Both the position numbers and the translations under genes were made by a program. From Druceiella hillmani (taxonomy: Eukaryota > Arthropoda > Insecta > Lepidoptera > Hepialidae): a stretch of 64,000 nucleotides of DNA. Positions 36,090 to 49,659 of the stretch are shown here, one piece after another. Where the stretch lies: positions 8,499,501 to 8,563,500 of the forward strand of contig JAYKKI010000052.1 in NCBI GenBank assembly GCA_039881145.1, written 5' to 3'. Position 1 is the stretch's first letter, and every line of letters begins with the position of its first letter. The notes beneath the pieces are model-generated. The model did not search any database. It had not been told where the DNA came from and worked only from the letters and a program-made list of their open reading frames with translations.

Positions 36090-36190
36090 TTTGTTATAAA
36101 TCAGTACATAAAAGCCAAATTCGTGCTATAGACAGCGGTTTAATAAATACGTAAACTGGGTTCGTTTATCGAATTTCAATAGCTTATAAT
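36090..36190. repeat. Four-way conserved block, copy in A'
   Basis: Counterpart of 10,080-10,205 (ttgttataaatcagtacata, gctatagacagcggtttaat, ctgggttcgtt). Confidence 0.7.
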
Positions 36191-36784
36191 AATTAATTCT
36201 TACAATTTTAGCCAAAAATGTCCGGCAGTCTAACAATTATTTACGACCTTCCTTTTATACTAGAGAATTAAGATATTTCCTTTCATTTTTCCTTACTAAT
36301 TTTCACGTGTCATACCTTTTTTCAAACATTTGAAATGTTTTTTCATCAGCATGTTATTCCATGTAATTAACCTCTGCAAATTAAATAGCTTTATGCAAAA
36401 ATGTTTATGGAAATTTCATTGTGTAGAAAAAAATCAACATTTTTTACATTTGAATAATTGACAGTTTCACTAAATTGCAAAAATCGAAGCAATTTGTGTC
36501 CAAAGACGTATTTATAACTTTTTTTCTTTTGGCATGAATACTGAAATTTGCATAAAAACGCGTTAATGAAATTAATTACAACCGCTCTAAAATTTTGTGT
36601 TAGACAACTTTTGTCACCTGAACATTGGGTACATTGCATTAAAAACATTAATAATATAATAGACAAATTTTTCATGTAAATTTGAAATTACCATCAGTTA
36701 ACATCACACTGTGTGCTCTAAACTTCTCCGACTTTTTGTTTTGGAATAAAAATAAATATCGTAAATCGGGTATATACAACCCGA

Positions 36785-36837
36785 CAATTAACATTGCTTA
36801 TCTATTTATATACAAAATAGACAAGCAATGTTAATTG
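36785..36837. repeat. 23-bp hairpin, one mismatch, 7-base loop
   Basis: Arms 36,785-36,807 and 36,815-36,837 pair with one mismatch (a/g) and end in ctattt/aaatag around tatatac. The aligned place in A (about 10,725-10,780) has no such palindrome, so it arose in A' after the duplication. Confidence 0.93.
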
Positions 36838-38129
36838 TTGTCCCAAAATAAGTACTTTATCATGACGAAGCCAGGAATTCAAAGGTATATTAGTTAATTT
36901 TCTCCCGGTCAGTTTCCATAACTTGGAAGATATAATAACAAAATTTTAAAAGAACAGTTAAATAAAAAACCCTTCTCCACTGAGACCTTATTTTATAACA
37001 ATAATTTATTCAACGTAATTTTATTTTAAAATAACGTGAAAGGCAATTCAATTTACAATTAAATTAGGATGACAATGAAAGCCTTTTAATCGAATTTATT
37101 GATTTAAAGAAATTAAATAAGGAATTGATTTGATGACTTTCCCTTTGTTATCGTAAACTTTTTCAAATTATTATGTTTATAAAATTATTATTTGAAAACA
37201 ACGTGTGAATAGATTTATATTTTCAATTCAAATATTAAACTAAAATTAGAAATTATTGAGGATTTATTTCCTTTATTTTACTCAGTAATCGACTACCCGT
37301 CAAGAATGGCAAAATAAGAAATCATCACATACTAAGGAATTTAATATATAAAACATACATGTTTTTACAGATTATGCGAACAAATTTAATAAAGCTGACC
37401 AAGAGAAAGTATTTAATCTCCGTTTCATATAAAATAATCTCCACAAAACCTGAATAGGTCTAGCAAACACTTGTGCGTCTTATCTAGGATTTAAACCTTT
37501 CCCCAGTTAATTCTATAGAGTCGAGTCATTTGTAGTAATTATGTAATGTTAGATAAAGAAAGAGAAAAATACACATATTGAAACTAAGGTCTTTAAGAAG
37601 GTATTTTTGGTAAAATTAAGTCACGCGCCGCAGGTAAATGCTCTTACGTTAATCTTACTGAGGAAAATAATTTATCTGCAGATCTAAATGTTTTGTTATT
37701 TGGTCCATATGATTAATTTAATATATCAAATAGTGTGCTATAACGGGTCTTGTAACTGAAAAACAATAAAAACTGAAATATAATGTTTAAAAATTCAAAA
37801 TGGTTTATAATTTTTTTATTAGGTACTAAAATTGAAATTACAATCATTTCACTACGGAAGTAAAATTTGATACACGCTTTGCAGGATTGATATATTTCCT
37901 AAATACATTTCTAGTAAGAATTTAAGATTGCTGCATGGATGGATATGGCTTTCAAAATCAGAAGAATTCAGAAAATCCAAACGCTCTTTCTTCCATTTCA
38001 TTATAAACAATTCATTATTTAATTTCCAAGTTGATTTGCTCCGCACATAAAAAGTATCAGCTCAAAGACAATTTAAGGAAAAAAATTACCAAATGGTGTG
38101 ATTCAACTTTTTATTTGAATATCAAAATA

Positions 38130-38400
38130 AAACAAGTTGCCCACACATGGTCGAAGAAAGAGGCCATATATTCACTCGTTGCTGTTGACGTTCAATGTAT
38201 AAATTTTCGTTATGTAGGCTCTGGACTGATACATCCATTAATCAATGTCTAACAACTTGACGTAAAGAACTTATTATTGTAGTGACCGGGTTAATAACAA
38301 AACATATTTCAGCAAACCGTGATCCGTAAAAGGGCAATGAAAATATTTGCCTTACCGGATCGACTATCTGGCAAATTGTTCATACTCCATATACTGATGA
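38130..38400. other. Unusually conserved non-coding block, copy in A'
   Basis: Partner of 13,740-14,000. Shares tcgttgctgttgacgttca-type sequence, gtataaattttcg, ctgatacatccattaatc, acttgacgtaaa and tatactgatgaggaaaatg. Confidence 0.6.
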
Positions 38401-40419
38401 GGAAAATGCGACTATTTTTTAAGCAGAAATAACTATTGATTTCACATATTTACATCTAGTCTATCGATACAACTGGTATGTGATAATATTTTTAATGAAA
38501 AATGAATTAGCTGAGACAAAAATTATAAGGATTCTTTCAATTGAACTACTAATTATTGTTTTGACAAAAGAGAGAAATAATTTACCCAGGGGGATCTTTA
38601 GAATTGTTTCATACTATTAGCTTTAAAAAAAGGAATAATCCTTTAAGAGGAAGATGTTTAGAACCAGTTAGTGCAGCAAATTTTCAATACGTGTCTAAGC
38701 CAGATGAAAAAAGTATCTACCACGCTTAAGAAATATATTTAGTCAAATACAAGCGACAACGACACGATAATTTCATTTTATTATTGTACTTGTATTATTT
38801 AATTAAAACATTATAGAAACCTTATCAAAAATTACTGTGTTAAAAGATATTTTTGTATGAAAATATATCAAACTTCATACTCGTAAAATTTGTCGCTTTT
38901 GGTTGAGTTAGAATGATATATTTAAAAATATTTGGAATTGTATTTAACAATATTTTAATTTAATTAGGTGAATATATACTTTAGGAAAATTAAAAAATGT
39001 TGGCTTGTTGAAACTTGTGACCACTTTTTCGCAACATTCTAATTATACAAACGTCGTGAACAAATTTTACATGTACTTCTATAGCGTTGCTTCAATGATA
39101 GAGTAATTTTGAATTCTTGCCTCAGAAAATAAAAAGTTTTGTTCGGCAACAGAAATGTTATTTGGTCATTATAAAATACTTGTAACCCCTTATCATTTCA
39201 CAAGAAATTGATTCTCGCTCACTTTTACTTAATTTTGGAATTATTTTTTTACTAACAAATTATTTGTCTTTAAATAGACCATATTAAGACCATATTAAAA
39301 GTTTTTTATGTTTTTGTTCCTCCATCACTTATTCAATGTATTTTCTTTAGATTAAGCTCTTCTATTGATTTTTATTATATTGAAATAATGATTAATTCAA
39401 TCTCATGTACGTATATTATAACATTTTGTTTCTAATATTTCGGTTATATTCTGTATATTTGTAACTTTTTGTGTCTTGCTAGCTTTGTAAATATTGATAA
39501 TAAACCTATTTTTATACATTACTTTCCATTAAATGGTTTTGATAGGTAATTCAACATATATTTTTATTAGTTTTACAACGTTCTATGTTTTCATAATCTG
39601 GATATTTTTAGTCTTGTTCAGATCTGTTTATCGTCTTACTTTCCCTTATTTTCTTTCTTATATAGTTATCGATTAATTTTATCTTTCATTCCTCTAACAC
39701 GGAAATTCCATTTTTATTAATTTGAATTTCTTTATTTCCAGTATAACCTTGACTCTCACTTCCTGCATAAATTAATTATTTGTGAAAATCATTTTAAGAA
39801 AACTATCGTTCAAAGTTTTTTCGTTTCCAAAGACAACAATTTCTTTATTACATATAATATATCGCTGCTTATGTTTTTCTTTTTCTTTTGACCGGACCTT
39901 AACGAAACCGTATGGTAGATTGCCCACAAGAATAATTAATATCCCGACATTCTATTCAAATACATAAGTCCGCTCAACAATCAAATACAAAGATATATTA
40001 AAATGAACAAGTATTATATTATTAATTTTTATGATGATTTACATATTGGAATGGGACTACCGCCTCAAGCTACCTGCTGCCCCGATTAGCAAACGTTACA
40101 AGTTGCGAAGTGTCAGCTCTCAGTTGGACTCATTTTGTTATTAGTGTAGTGTTCGTTTTTTCTTATTTTAAGTCACTTTTCACACTAACGACTCGTAGTT
40201 GTCAAATGTAAATATATGTTTTGTGAAGGAATGTAGATTGGTTAATTGCTGTGTACTACACAATATCCTGACACGTACCCAAATCAAAACTGTTACGAAA
40301 CTGCAACAAAGATAAATATATGCAGTGACTATGTTTTTGGAAAACTTAGTGAAATATGTTACTTAGCCTTTTTGAAGCCCAAACGTATTTTTAGAGCTTT
40401 TTTTTCCTAAACAGTTATT

Positions 40420-40575
40420 TTCCTGGTAAGGCATGTCTATTTGTCTGTATGCTTATAAAAGGGTACCACAAATAATTCTGCACCGATTGGAAAGTAACTT
40501 TCATTGGATTCTAATTAAAATTTAAGCTACATTTTATTATTTTCGGATAACAAACGTTTGGCCTGTCTGCCTACT
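40420..40575. repeat. Dispersed insect repeat of the tgtctgtccgtcc type, copy 4
   Basis: B' counterpart (gtctatttgtctgtatgctt, then ttctgcaccgattggaaag, which preserves the CTG.ACCGATTGG-like line best, then taagctacattttattattt). Confidence 0.65.
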
Positions 40576-41019
40576 TTTTTACGTATTCGTTTATTTGAGA
40601 ATCCTTTAAATATATTAAACTGATATCAATTAAAATATTTTATGATTTAATGCTCATCATATTAAAATCGGGAACATTTATCATTCAATATTGTTTAAGA
40701 AATTTTAAATCAAGCACGCGAACTTAAATCTGAAGAACATACATTTTCGAGATTATTACAGAGATTCCGCCTGATATTCAAGATGAGATATTATATATTT
40801 TTATCCAGATAAAAAACAAAACTATTAAAAGAAAAACATTATTCTTGGAGATGTTTCTCTATTAAAAACATCATAGCAGAAAAGAAATACTTCTGTGTGA
40901 AGCTAAGAGCAAACTTGTTAAAATATACAGAATTCATATCATAAAGGAAACTGTATTCTTATATTTAGTCCGTAAATATTTTATAAAGAAAAATGGAAAA
41001 GCACTATTCGAATATTTAA

Positions 41020-41120
41020 GTAATAAATCGGTACGTAAAAACCCAATTCGTACTATAGACAGCACTTTAATAAGTGCGTAATTCTGGACGCGTCCAATGA
41101 CCTTCGAGAGCTTCTAAGTT
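41020..41120. repeat. Four-way conserved block, copy in B'
   Basis: Counterpart of 17,600-17,705 (actatagacagcactttaat, gaccttcgagagcttctaag). Confidence 0.7.
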
Positions 41121-44100
41121 TTTTTTTCCTACAATTCTTTGCGAAAAATGGCTACCAGTCTTATGATTATATACAATAGCCCTTTTTAATATTCACAAAA
41201 ATATGGTACTTGCTAATATTATTTTGCTAATAATGTGAATGTAACGTGCTTTTTAAGCTACGTTTAACTGAATTATTATTCAGCCTAATTAAATACCAGC
41301 AAATTAAAAGAAAAGGTACAAAAATCTACAAAAAACTTTTCTTGTGCTATTTTATTGTGTGAGATTTTAATAAAACATTCCGTTGTAATCCCGACTACAA
41401 AAGAAATAAACATTATATGTTTTTGATAATTGTGAATTTTAAGTAATGTATAAATTTTTCTTCTTTATAATCAAATTAAAAATATTAGAATTTATATGTA
41501 ATCAGCATAAAAACAATAGGAAAATTATTCATGAAAATTTTAATTTGCCAAGGGTTAATATCACATTTTTTCCATATAAAATACGTTAAATTTCATCTCC
41601 AATATTACATAAATTAAAAAGCAACATTAAAAGCATCCATAGAGAAATCTACATCACTAACAAGTTCGAAATTAAATTGTTTATTTATTAATTTTGCCGA
41701 CTTTGTGTCCCGTAATTTAGTTCGTTTAATAACATAATTATGAAAGTATCGTTAAACAGAGAGACGTTCGAGGTAAATTATAATGAAACTTCATTTTGTT
41801 CGAAATAAAAATGTATTTGTCTTTAAATTATAATACAGTAAAAGAAACTCAATTTATGATTAAAATACCTTGAGTTAGTTCTGATGAACTAAATAAAAAT
41901 TACACTAATAATTTTTATCACCGTATCATTTTAAACTTTTTATTGACATTTTTAAAAGTGATAAGTCTACTTGTGGATAGATTTAAATTTTCTATTATAG
42001 TAATAAATTAAAATTAGAAATTAATTGAGTTAAATTTGCTTTTACTGAGCTAAGTTATCAATTGTTTATCTAGGGCGGAAAAATAAATTACCGAAATACA
42101 GTAAAGGTGAAAAAAAAACACATGTTTGTACAAATTCTATGAGCAAGTTTAATGTAGTTAGAAAGATAGATGTTTTATAAAAAATTACTTAAAATTACCT
42201 TGGCGAAATCTTAATTAAGTTAGCGCACTTGTGCCTCATTTCTACGTACTATACCGTTCTTCACACGTCAATATTCAAGCAATTATCATAATGAAAGTAA
42301 AAATCCAGTAATATGCTTCAAGTTATGCTGTCCCTTAACTTAATGTTATTGAGAATAATGTTTTGTTCGCAGATCTCAGTTGGTTAAATTTGTTTTGCTA
42401 TTTGATATAGAAGATTTATTTTACATATGAACTAGTATGTTAGAACAGATCTAATGTAAATATTATTATTAAAATTATACACACCACATGTTCATTTGGG
42501 ATTTTGTTTGTTTTAAACTTTTAATAGAACGGTTTGAAAACGTGTTGATTCGTAGAGTTTCAAAACGAATATATTTATAATTAGTTCATTTAAACTTTGG
42601 TAAAAATAATTTAAAATACTTTTGGAAAAAAATTTAATGGATTACAGCAAGTCACTTCTTGCAGGTTAGACGGTCGTAACATTTACAGATTGAAGAAAAC
42701 TAACCAGTATTTGATAAAAAAATAATATACTTATTTCCCATTAATATGTAATATTTAACTAATTAATATTGAAAGAAAATTTTAGGTAATAACGAAGGAG
42801 GATGAATAGAATTTAATAATGATAAACTGCAAAAATATCATTTCTATCAATTGCAAATTTACCAATCCTTTAAGCAGACAAAACAAAATGAAACGTTATT
42901 TCTTTATTTAAAATGGGTAACAAATTTATGAATATATACTATAACTTTTTAAACGTATAGATTAGAGGAAAATATTAAACATCATTTTGAAATTCATAAT
43001 TTGTTGTTTAATCATTAAATTAAATAAAACATAGTTCAGGGCAAGTAAAATTTGACAAGAATAATGCAGGCACAGCTAGAAATCGCTGGGGGCGAGGATA
43101 AAATATTATTCTTCATAAATCAACTTGTGATCAACTTTAAAAATAAAAACACCCTAAATACGTGTACAATTTTAACACAAGATTTCTGAACAGACAGTCA
43201 TGTAACCAATTATGATTATGATTAGAAAAATATTTCTCACCGTGTAAATCTTTTACCTAATAGATTTTCGACAAGCGTAAAAATATAATCATTTTTTCAA
43301 ACACTGTCCCTGCAATTTGGCTGTAATTTCCATAAATATATTTTTGGGTAAGTTGCATTGAGTGTAAATGAAATATTAGATATATTTAAGAAAATATGCC
43401 TAATAATATCAGTGAAAACCTAAGGAATCTACTAATATTATGTATTCATGTACATGAAACTGTAAATAACCTCAAATGAAAAACATATCTTAACATTTTT
43501 TCAAATTTATTTTGAATGAGCAAATTGAAAAAATCCGTTATGTTATTATAATCCGTTATTGTAAAAAAATATGAATATATTACGTAAAAAAATAGAAACT
43601 ATGTCAATAGGCATTTTTACAAATATACATATAAGCATTATAAAATATAAATCGTGATCACACATTGAAGAATAAAAACTGAAAATAGTGAAATGTGATA
43701 TTGTCACTTATTATATTTCGGAAACTCCATTTAAGCAGAAATTTATGTTTTGTTGTGGAAGTAACTTATAATTTCCGTAGTCACCACTTTTCGTAAATAA
43801 TTACTGATCATGGGCAAATAAAAAACACCTGAATTTATTAACCACGGAAAAAATATTATTTATTACTATAAGAATCAAGAGAGGCGTTAAGTTAGTATCC
43901 GGCCCGAAATCAAAGTTACTAGGTTGGCAATTAATTATCCCAACAAACAAGTAGATCAATGGCTTCTTATATGATCAAATAAAGTTTTGCCACTTCTTCC
44001 CGAAAGCATTTGTTTTTTTCTATGACAGTCTGAAATATAAAAGTAGTTCTACTACATAATGTAAAATTGACTTAGGACACAGTTAAAAAAACTTTATATT

Positions 44101-44288
44101 TTTGGTAATATAATGTTTATTAATGGACACACCAAAATTTCTGTCTCAGGACCATTGAAATGAAAATTTAGGTGTATTGTTGAAGAACTCAACTATTATT
44201 TTACCTATATTGCTTGTTTCCTGACTTAAACGCCATGGATGAAGAAAAAATACTCTGAGTGCAGCTCGTAAATTTTTTACATTTTGTC

Positions 44289-44322
44289 TTTATGTCTGTG
44301 AGTACATACTCACGGACATAAA
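44289..44322. repeat. 16-bp hairpin with 2-base loop
   Basis: tttatgtctgtgagta (44,289-44,304) pairs with 44,307-44,322, one mismatch. Unit B reads tatttattcacagaaactcag-like sequence near 20,990-21,012: it contains only the tcac.ga..aactcag side. The hairpin is therefore private to B'. Confidence 0.9.
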
Positions 44323-44869
44323 CTCAGTTACCATCTAAGGGAAATATTAAACGCCACAGGAAGTATCCATAACGGTCCAGAAGTAGGTTGAAAAAATGGT
44401 ACTATTCTTAATTACCAAACACCAATTCCATAAATTTTCGTTATTTATGATTTAGCTAATGTAGTCGCTGATCGTCGGTTACTTACATCCAATCAGGTGA
44501 ACCAAATTTTAACAGAATTCTTTAAATTTTATTTTTAGTAAAGAAGAAATAAACTACCGGCTAGAGAAAACGCACCCGTATGATATCCATAAGCTTAAAC
44601 TTCAGCTGTTTCAGTACACTTTACCAGTTATCATAAACGTGCTCGATGCACAAGAGTGTTGTTCTTCTGAACTGAATTGCAACTGTTGCACAAATTGAAA
44701 ATAAAAATATTCTACGAACACTTTTGAGGCATCTGACCCCGAAATCTAAAATCTTTTATTCTAGCCAAAGAAGCTGCTGCTACTTATCTTAATATAAAAC
44801 CACACTCACTAGACTTTTTTTACTCTCTCTATCTTAAGTTAAGACTCTAAATTCTGAAGTACTTTATGC

Positions 44870-44918
44870 AAACTGGTTGAATATGCACATTCAAACTGGT
44901 TGAATATGGTTGAATATG
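44870..44918. repeat. Private short tandem duplication in B'
   Basis: aaactggttgaatatg occurs at 44,870-44,885 and 44,893-44,908, with a third partial gttgaatatg at 44,909-44,918. Unit B has a single caaactgatttaatacg at about 21,580. Confidence 0.9.
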
Positions 44919-46454
44919 ATATTAAATTAGTATTTACATAGAAGTCTTTTAATAAAATTACAAATATGTTAGTTTTGTATATTATGCGTAATTCTTATTA
45001 AAAAAATTTAAAAAAGTATTTTATGATTGTATGATAGAACACGTCATAGACAAGATTAACCTATCAACTTAATTTATAGGTATAAAGAACGGTTGTGTTT
45101 TATTATAGCAACATTTAGCAAAAATCGTTATAAATTTATTCTAATCAGGGTGTAATAAAATTATTTTATGCAACCCTTTACATATGTCCCATTTTTTACT
45201 GAAATTCGAAGTCATTAAAAGTCGTACATTTATAAAATATTATAATTTGGGGTTTCTTTTGATAGGTGTAAAGAAATTTAAGTTTTGTTCGTCTGTTATT
45301 AATTTCAGGTAATTGAAATTTTCGATTACAGTTTATAATTATATTTCACTGAAAACATTTTTTGTCTAATTAACCTCAGTTGTTCTCGTATCATCTGCTT
45401 GTTTTTATTTGCGTTATAACTTTTTCGCAACAATTTTTACATTGACCTAAAATTTTCCACATACTTCATTTTCTTTATTGCTTGCGTTAATATTTAATGT
45501 AAATTTTCCTTTTACGTTTTTATGTCAACAAAACAAAATCTCATCAGTATCCCGAGTACATTAATTAACCCTTGTACATTAATTTTTCACCGAGATTTAT
45601 AACGGATTTCAAACGGATGGCTGCTGCGGTTGTCAGTAATTATTTTTACTGTAATTTTGTACGTTCACGTGTACAGGTACTTATAGACAGCTCCAGTGGT
45701 GTGGGAGTACACCGACGAGTTTCAGTAAATGTAATAACACGAAAGGGGATCGGGCAATTTTGAGTGATTAAAACGACGGAATCAGGACGTTGTGCGATCG
45801 ATGATGTGGCTGCATCTTATTTTTACGCTGACCATACAAGGCCAGTACAAACTCAATCATTTAATAAAGAAGCAATAATTTTTTGAGTCGTTTTATGTAT
45901 TTAATGAGCAATATATTTGTTATTTGGGACGTGGCAACGAATATCATTAGAAACGAATCTTACAAGATGCAAGTTTTCGTTCACATGTATGTTGTATTAT
46001 TATATATTTTGTGTATTCAATTTATTTTGGTTAATCTATATATTTATCAATTTTCAAGATTGATGATATATTTCTTTGTATATATTAGCAAGAAGCCCTT
46101 TATCAATTTGATTTTTTAAATAATAAGAACACTATTAAACATATAGATGAAATATTTTAAAACGTGATTTAACCCATAACAGCCATTGAAATTTATGCTG
46201 TCGCTGCAGTTTCAGGACAAACATTTTTAGTGTTATTTTATTAAAGTTGAAGAAGTACGTAATTTTATTTCGTGCGTTCCCCTTATGATATGCCTTAAAT
46301 AACATTAGTAGAGGTACTGCCAGACAAAAATTACGAAAAGTCAAAAACATTTTCATTTTATCCCAATATGATGAATGTAACCCAACTTATGAGCAACGGA
46401 AATTTCGATATTTTTTTAGTAAAAGATCTTAAAATCATTATTAAATGTTTTTTA

Positions 46455-46588
46455 AGTAATGTACTTAGCTTTAATTTTTTTGAGTAATGTACTTAGCACT
46501 GAACGATTTATTTTTAATTTCGTTCTATTTTCGTATAGTTTTAGTTTTAGTTTTCGTTCTATTTTCGCTTAGTTTTAGGTTTAGTTTT
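46455..46588. repeat. Two short tandem duplications (28- and 34-base periods)
   Basis: agtaatgtacttagc repeats at 46,455-46,469 and 46,483-46,497. A 34-base unit starting cgttctattttcg repeats at 46,521-46,554 and 46,555-46,588. They lie at the right edge of B', where collinearity with B ends. Confidence 0.9.
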
Positions 46589-46589
46589 C

Positions 46590-47500
46590 GTCACTATTCA
46601 AGATTTGTGGAAGCATATTATGATGTTAACCATATCGTTCTATCTTACTCACGTGAATTTAGACGCTACGACGCTCTGTTCATTCATGATTATATGAAAT
46701 CGCAATTCTACCTTTTGGGGATGTCATACTTTTGTAATACATGACAAGTAGTGTCGCTTTCCATGCGTAGAATTAGGTTATCTGCTCGAGTTATTTTATT
46801 CGTCTATTCTTTTTTAAAAATATTTCTTAGAACGTGTGTGATTTTGATATCTTCTTTGACTTCCGTTGGAAATAAATTATAACAACCAATACTTGATTGT
46901 GTCAAAGAATAATATATATTCGCCCATCGTTACGTGATGCTTTGCTCGTTTTTCACTCTAAATAGAATTTGTGAACCGAGATCAATCTAAGCTCTGTTCG
47001 TGATATTTCGTTATTTTATTTCTTATTTAGTTACTTGTGGAAACTCAGTTGCTAACTGAAAGGAAGATCGAACTTTTGCCTTTCATATGCTCTACCAGTA
47101 TTATTCGAGAAGTTTCTGCAACATAATAGAAATTACTGAAGAGTTATGGCAAGATTATTAATATATTGTGTAAAATTTATTTTTATATATATAATTTATT
47201 AAAATACTAGAGTTGTTGAAGATTTTTTCATTATATTTTGTAATTTTATTGACACAAACATAATAAATTGTTGTAAAATTTAAAATTACTTACATGATGA
47301 TATTCCACATATGTTTACTGAAATTTATATTCCATAGAAATCTGCAAATCCCTTTAACCTCTCTTGTTTGGGAAATTATACTGTGGATTGAATCGAATAA
47401 CTTCACATTGGAAACTATTATACTCTGTCTTGCCAACTTACTTTTAATCAATGCAATTGGAATTTGAATCATTAGACGCCACTATTAATTGACTTTATAC
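46590..47500. other. No gene recognised between B' and C'
   Basis: A short open frame (46,487-46,744; tail SREFRRYDALFIHDYMKSQFY) overlaps the tandem repeats and resembles nothing I know. I could not match this kilobase to another part of the window. Confidence 0.4.
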
Positions 47501-48431
47501 GTATAATTATATCATCAGTGCTATATGATTTTTTATAAAGTTGACATATGAGAATGTTTGTCACTTTATTTATGTTGTTATTCAATTTTATGATTTTATA
47601 CATCATGTACTAAATTCAATGTTTATGATCAATGTTTAAAGAAAATCATTAATTTTTTTTTCAATGGATATCAAGTTTATATTACACAAGATTTATGTAG
47701 TTGGAATTTTTACTAATTAAATGGATCCAATAAAAAGTAAACTTGATGTCCATCGAAATTTAATAAACTTAATGATAACGTACTATAGAGAAAAATTTTA
47801 ATTTTTTTATTTTGTATTTTATTTATAACCTAATTTTTATTTATTTACATAGTTTTGTAAATGGCTAAGCAAAGCTTGCACAGATTTGGAGATTAAATGC
47901 AAAATAAATGGGCACTATATAATATTTTAAGTACTAGAGGCAGATGGAAAAACAAGCTTTTTTCTGCACATAACTATCGGAATCATAAAACAGTAGTGAG
48001 GCATATAGGTGAATGTATGTACTATATATTAATATGTAAAAAATATGACGCTGTATTTTTGAGATTATGAGACAAATCAAAAAATTATTTTACTAAAAAT
48101 TGCTATTTCTGTCGATCTATTTTATTTATAATATTAGGAAACCATAGTAAAAGCAGAATGTTCTTTTTCTCATTCCATGTTGATACGTAAATATTAAAAC
48201 TAATAAATGTCTTTTTTATTACATAAGTACTTTGCTATATAAAAAATACAGAACCAATTAACATGAATTTTCATGTAAAAAATTTGGATATCCATGATGT
48301 AGAAAATATTTAAAAAAATAATTTTATTGATTTTTCAATAGATGTTAGGATTACATTGCATAAAATTTATTTAGTTAGTTTATTACTTTCCAACGTAATA
48401 ATTAAATTTATTTTAAGCTTTACTTCCTAAA

Positions 48432-48540
<109 letters not shown>

Positions 48541-49659
48541 TTTTCATTTATCACTGCAAAACTTGAATCACTTAGAAAACGAGTTGTAGTTTTATACTCC
48601 ATCCATAAACGTCTTTTATTCACTAAAAATCCTAAAAACCATAAGAAACATTATTAATTGCATGGAAGTGTTAAGATAACTTCTGTGAAATTAATAAATA
48701 AACCAATTTTGAAATATAGTATCAAAAAGATTGAAACTAAACTATTTTGATATAAATTTCGTCGTTGTATAAAATAAGGTATATTAAGGAAATTCAGTAG
48801 TGACAATAAATAAACATTCGGAGAAATGCTCTCGCTGCAAAAAAACTTTCCATGCGCTGCAAAATCTCCTGACGATAGATTTACCGATGACTGCAAAATA
48901 CCTACTGTTCGTCGACGATTTAAATTTTTTTATGTAAATAACTAGTAATAAATATCATAAGATTCTATTACAAAAAGGAAACTGAAACGTAATCTTTATT
49001 TTAATATAAACATATGGACTTATTCCCGTTTTCTTGTTGGCTTTGGGCCGCGTTAATATACGCATTAGCCGTCTCTAGTCTCGCACATGTTCCAGCTGTC
49101 TATGTGTTTACAGCCAGGTACTTCTCATTTCATAATCTGATACCTAGTTTTGTCATTTGCAGGAATTACAAGGTATCGTTTATGTGAAGGCTCAATTTTG
49201 GTGCAAAAATGCCTCGTAATTCTGTCAAGGGATAATAAAATATTTGGCAATAAAATTATCGAAATCCAAAGCAATGCTGAAATCAAAGGCATTTTTTGAA
49301 AAGCCAAATTTAAAATGTGGCAAATTCTAAAATTAAAATATCGTCAAACTTGGACCAGCGGTTTTTGTGATTATACTTGTATTTCAATGTAGCACGAAAA
49401 TCTGCCGAATTTGAACTTGATGTCATTTTAATTTTAGAATTAACCACAAAATAAATTTCGTGAATGGAGAAATGCTTTTAAACGTGGCATTGCTCTAGGT
49501 TTCAAAAATTATATTATCTTATTAATTTATTATTAATCCAAAAATGTTTAAATATTTACGTTTTAATAAGATTTCAACAATTATTTTTAGGCATGTAAAT
49601 ATGATTTTTAAAATGTAAAACTTAAACTTCAAAACTATTTTGTGATTCTGATTCTAATT

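Larger units (their letters stand above)
34230..39850. repeat. Segmental duplication unit A'
   Basis: Same-orientation copy of unit A (8,150-16,800), shortened by about 3.1 kb mainly through the two blocks noted under A. Its middle is collinear with B' at an offset of about 4.7-5.0 kb. No gene recognised. Confidence 0.9.
39850..46450. repeat. Segmental duplication unit B'
   Basis: Same-orientation copy of unit B, and collinear with A' over its first half. It keeps about 350 bases (40,000-40,370) that B lost. No gene recognised; the open frame at 45,572-45,763 is not preserved in B. Confidence 0.9.
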
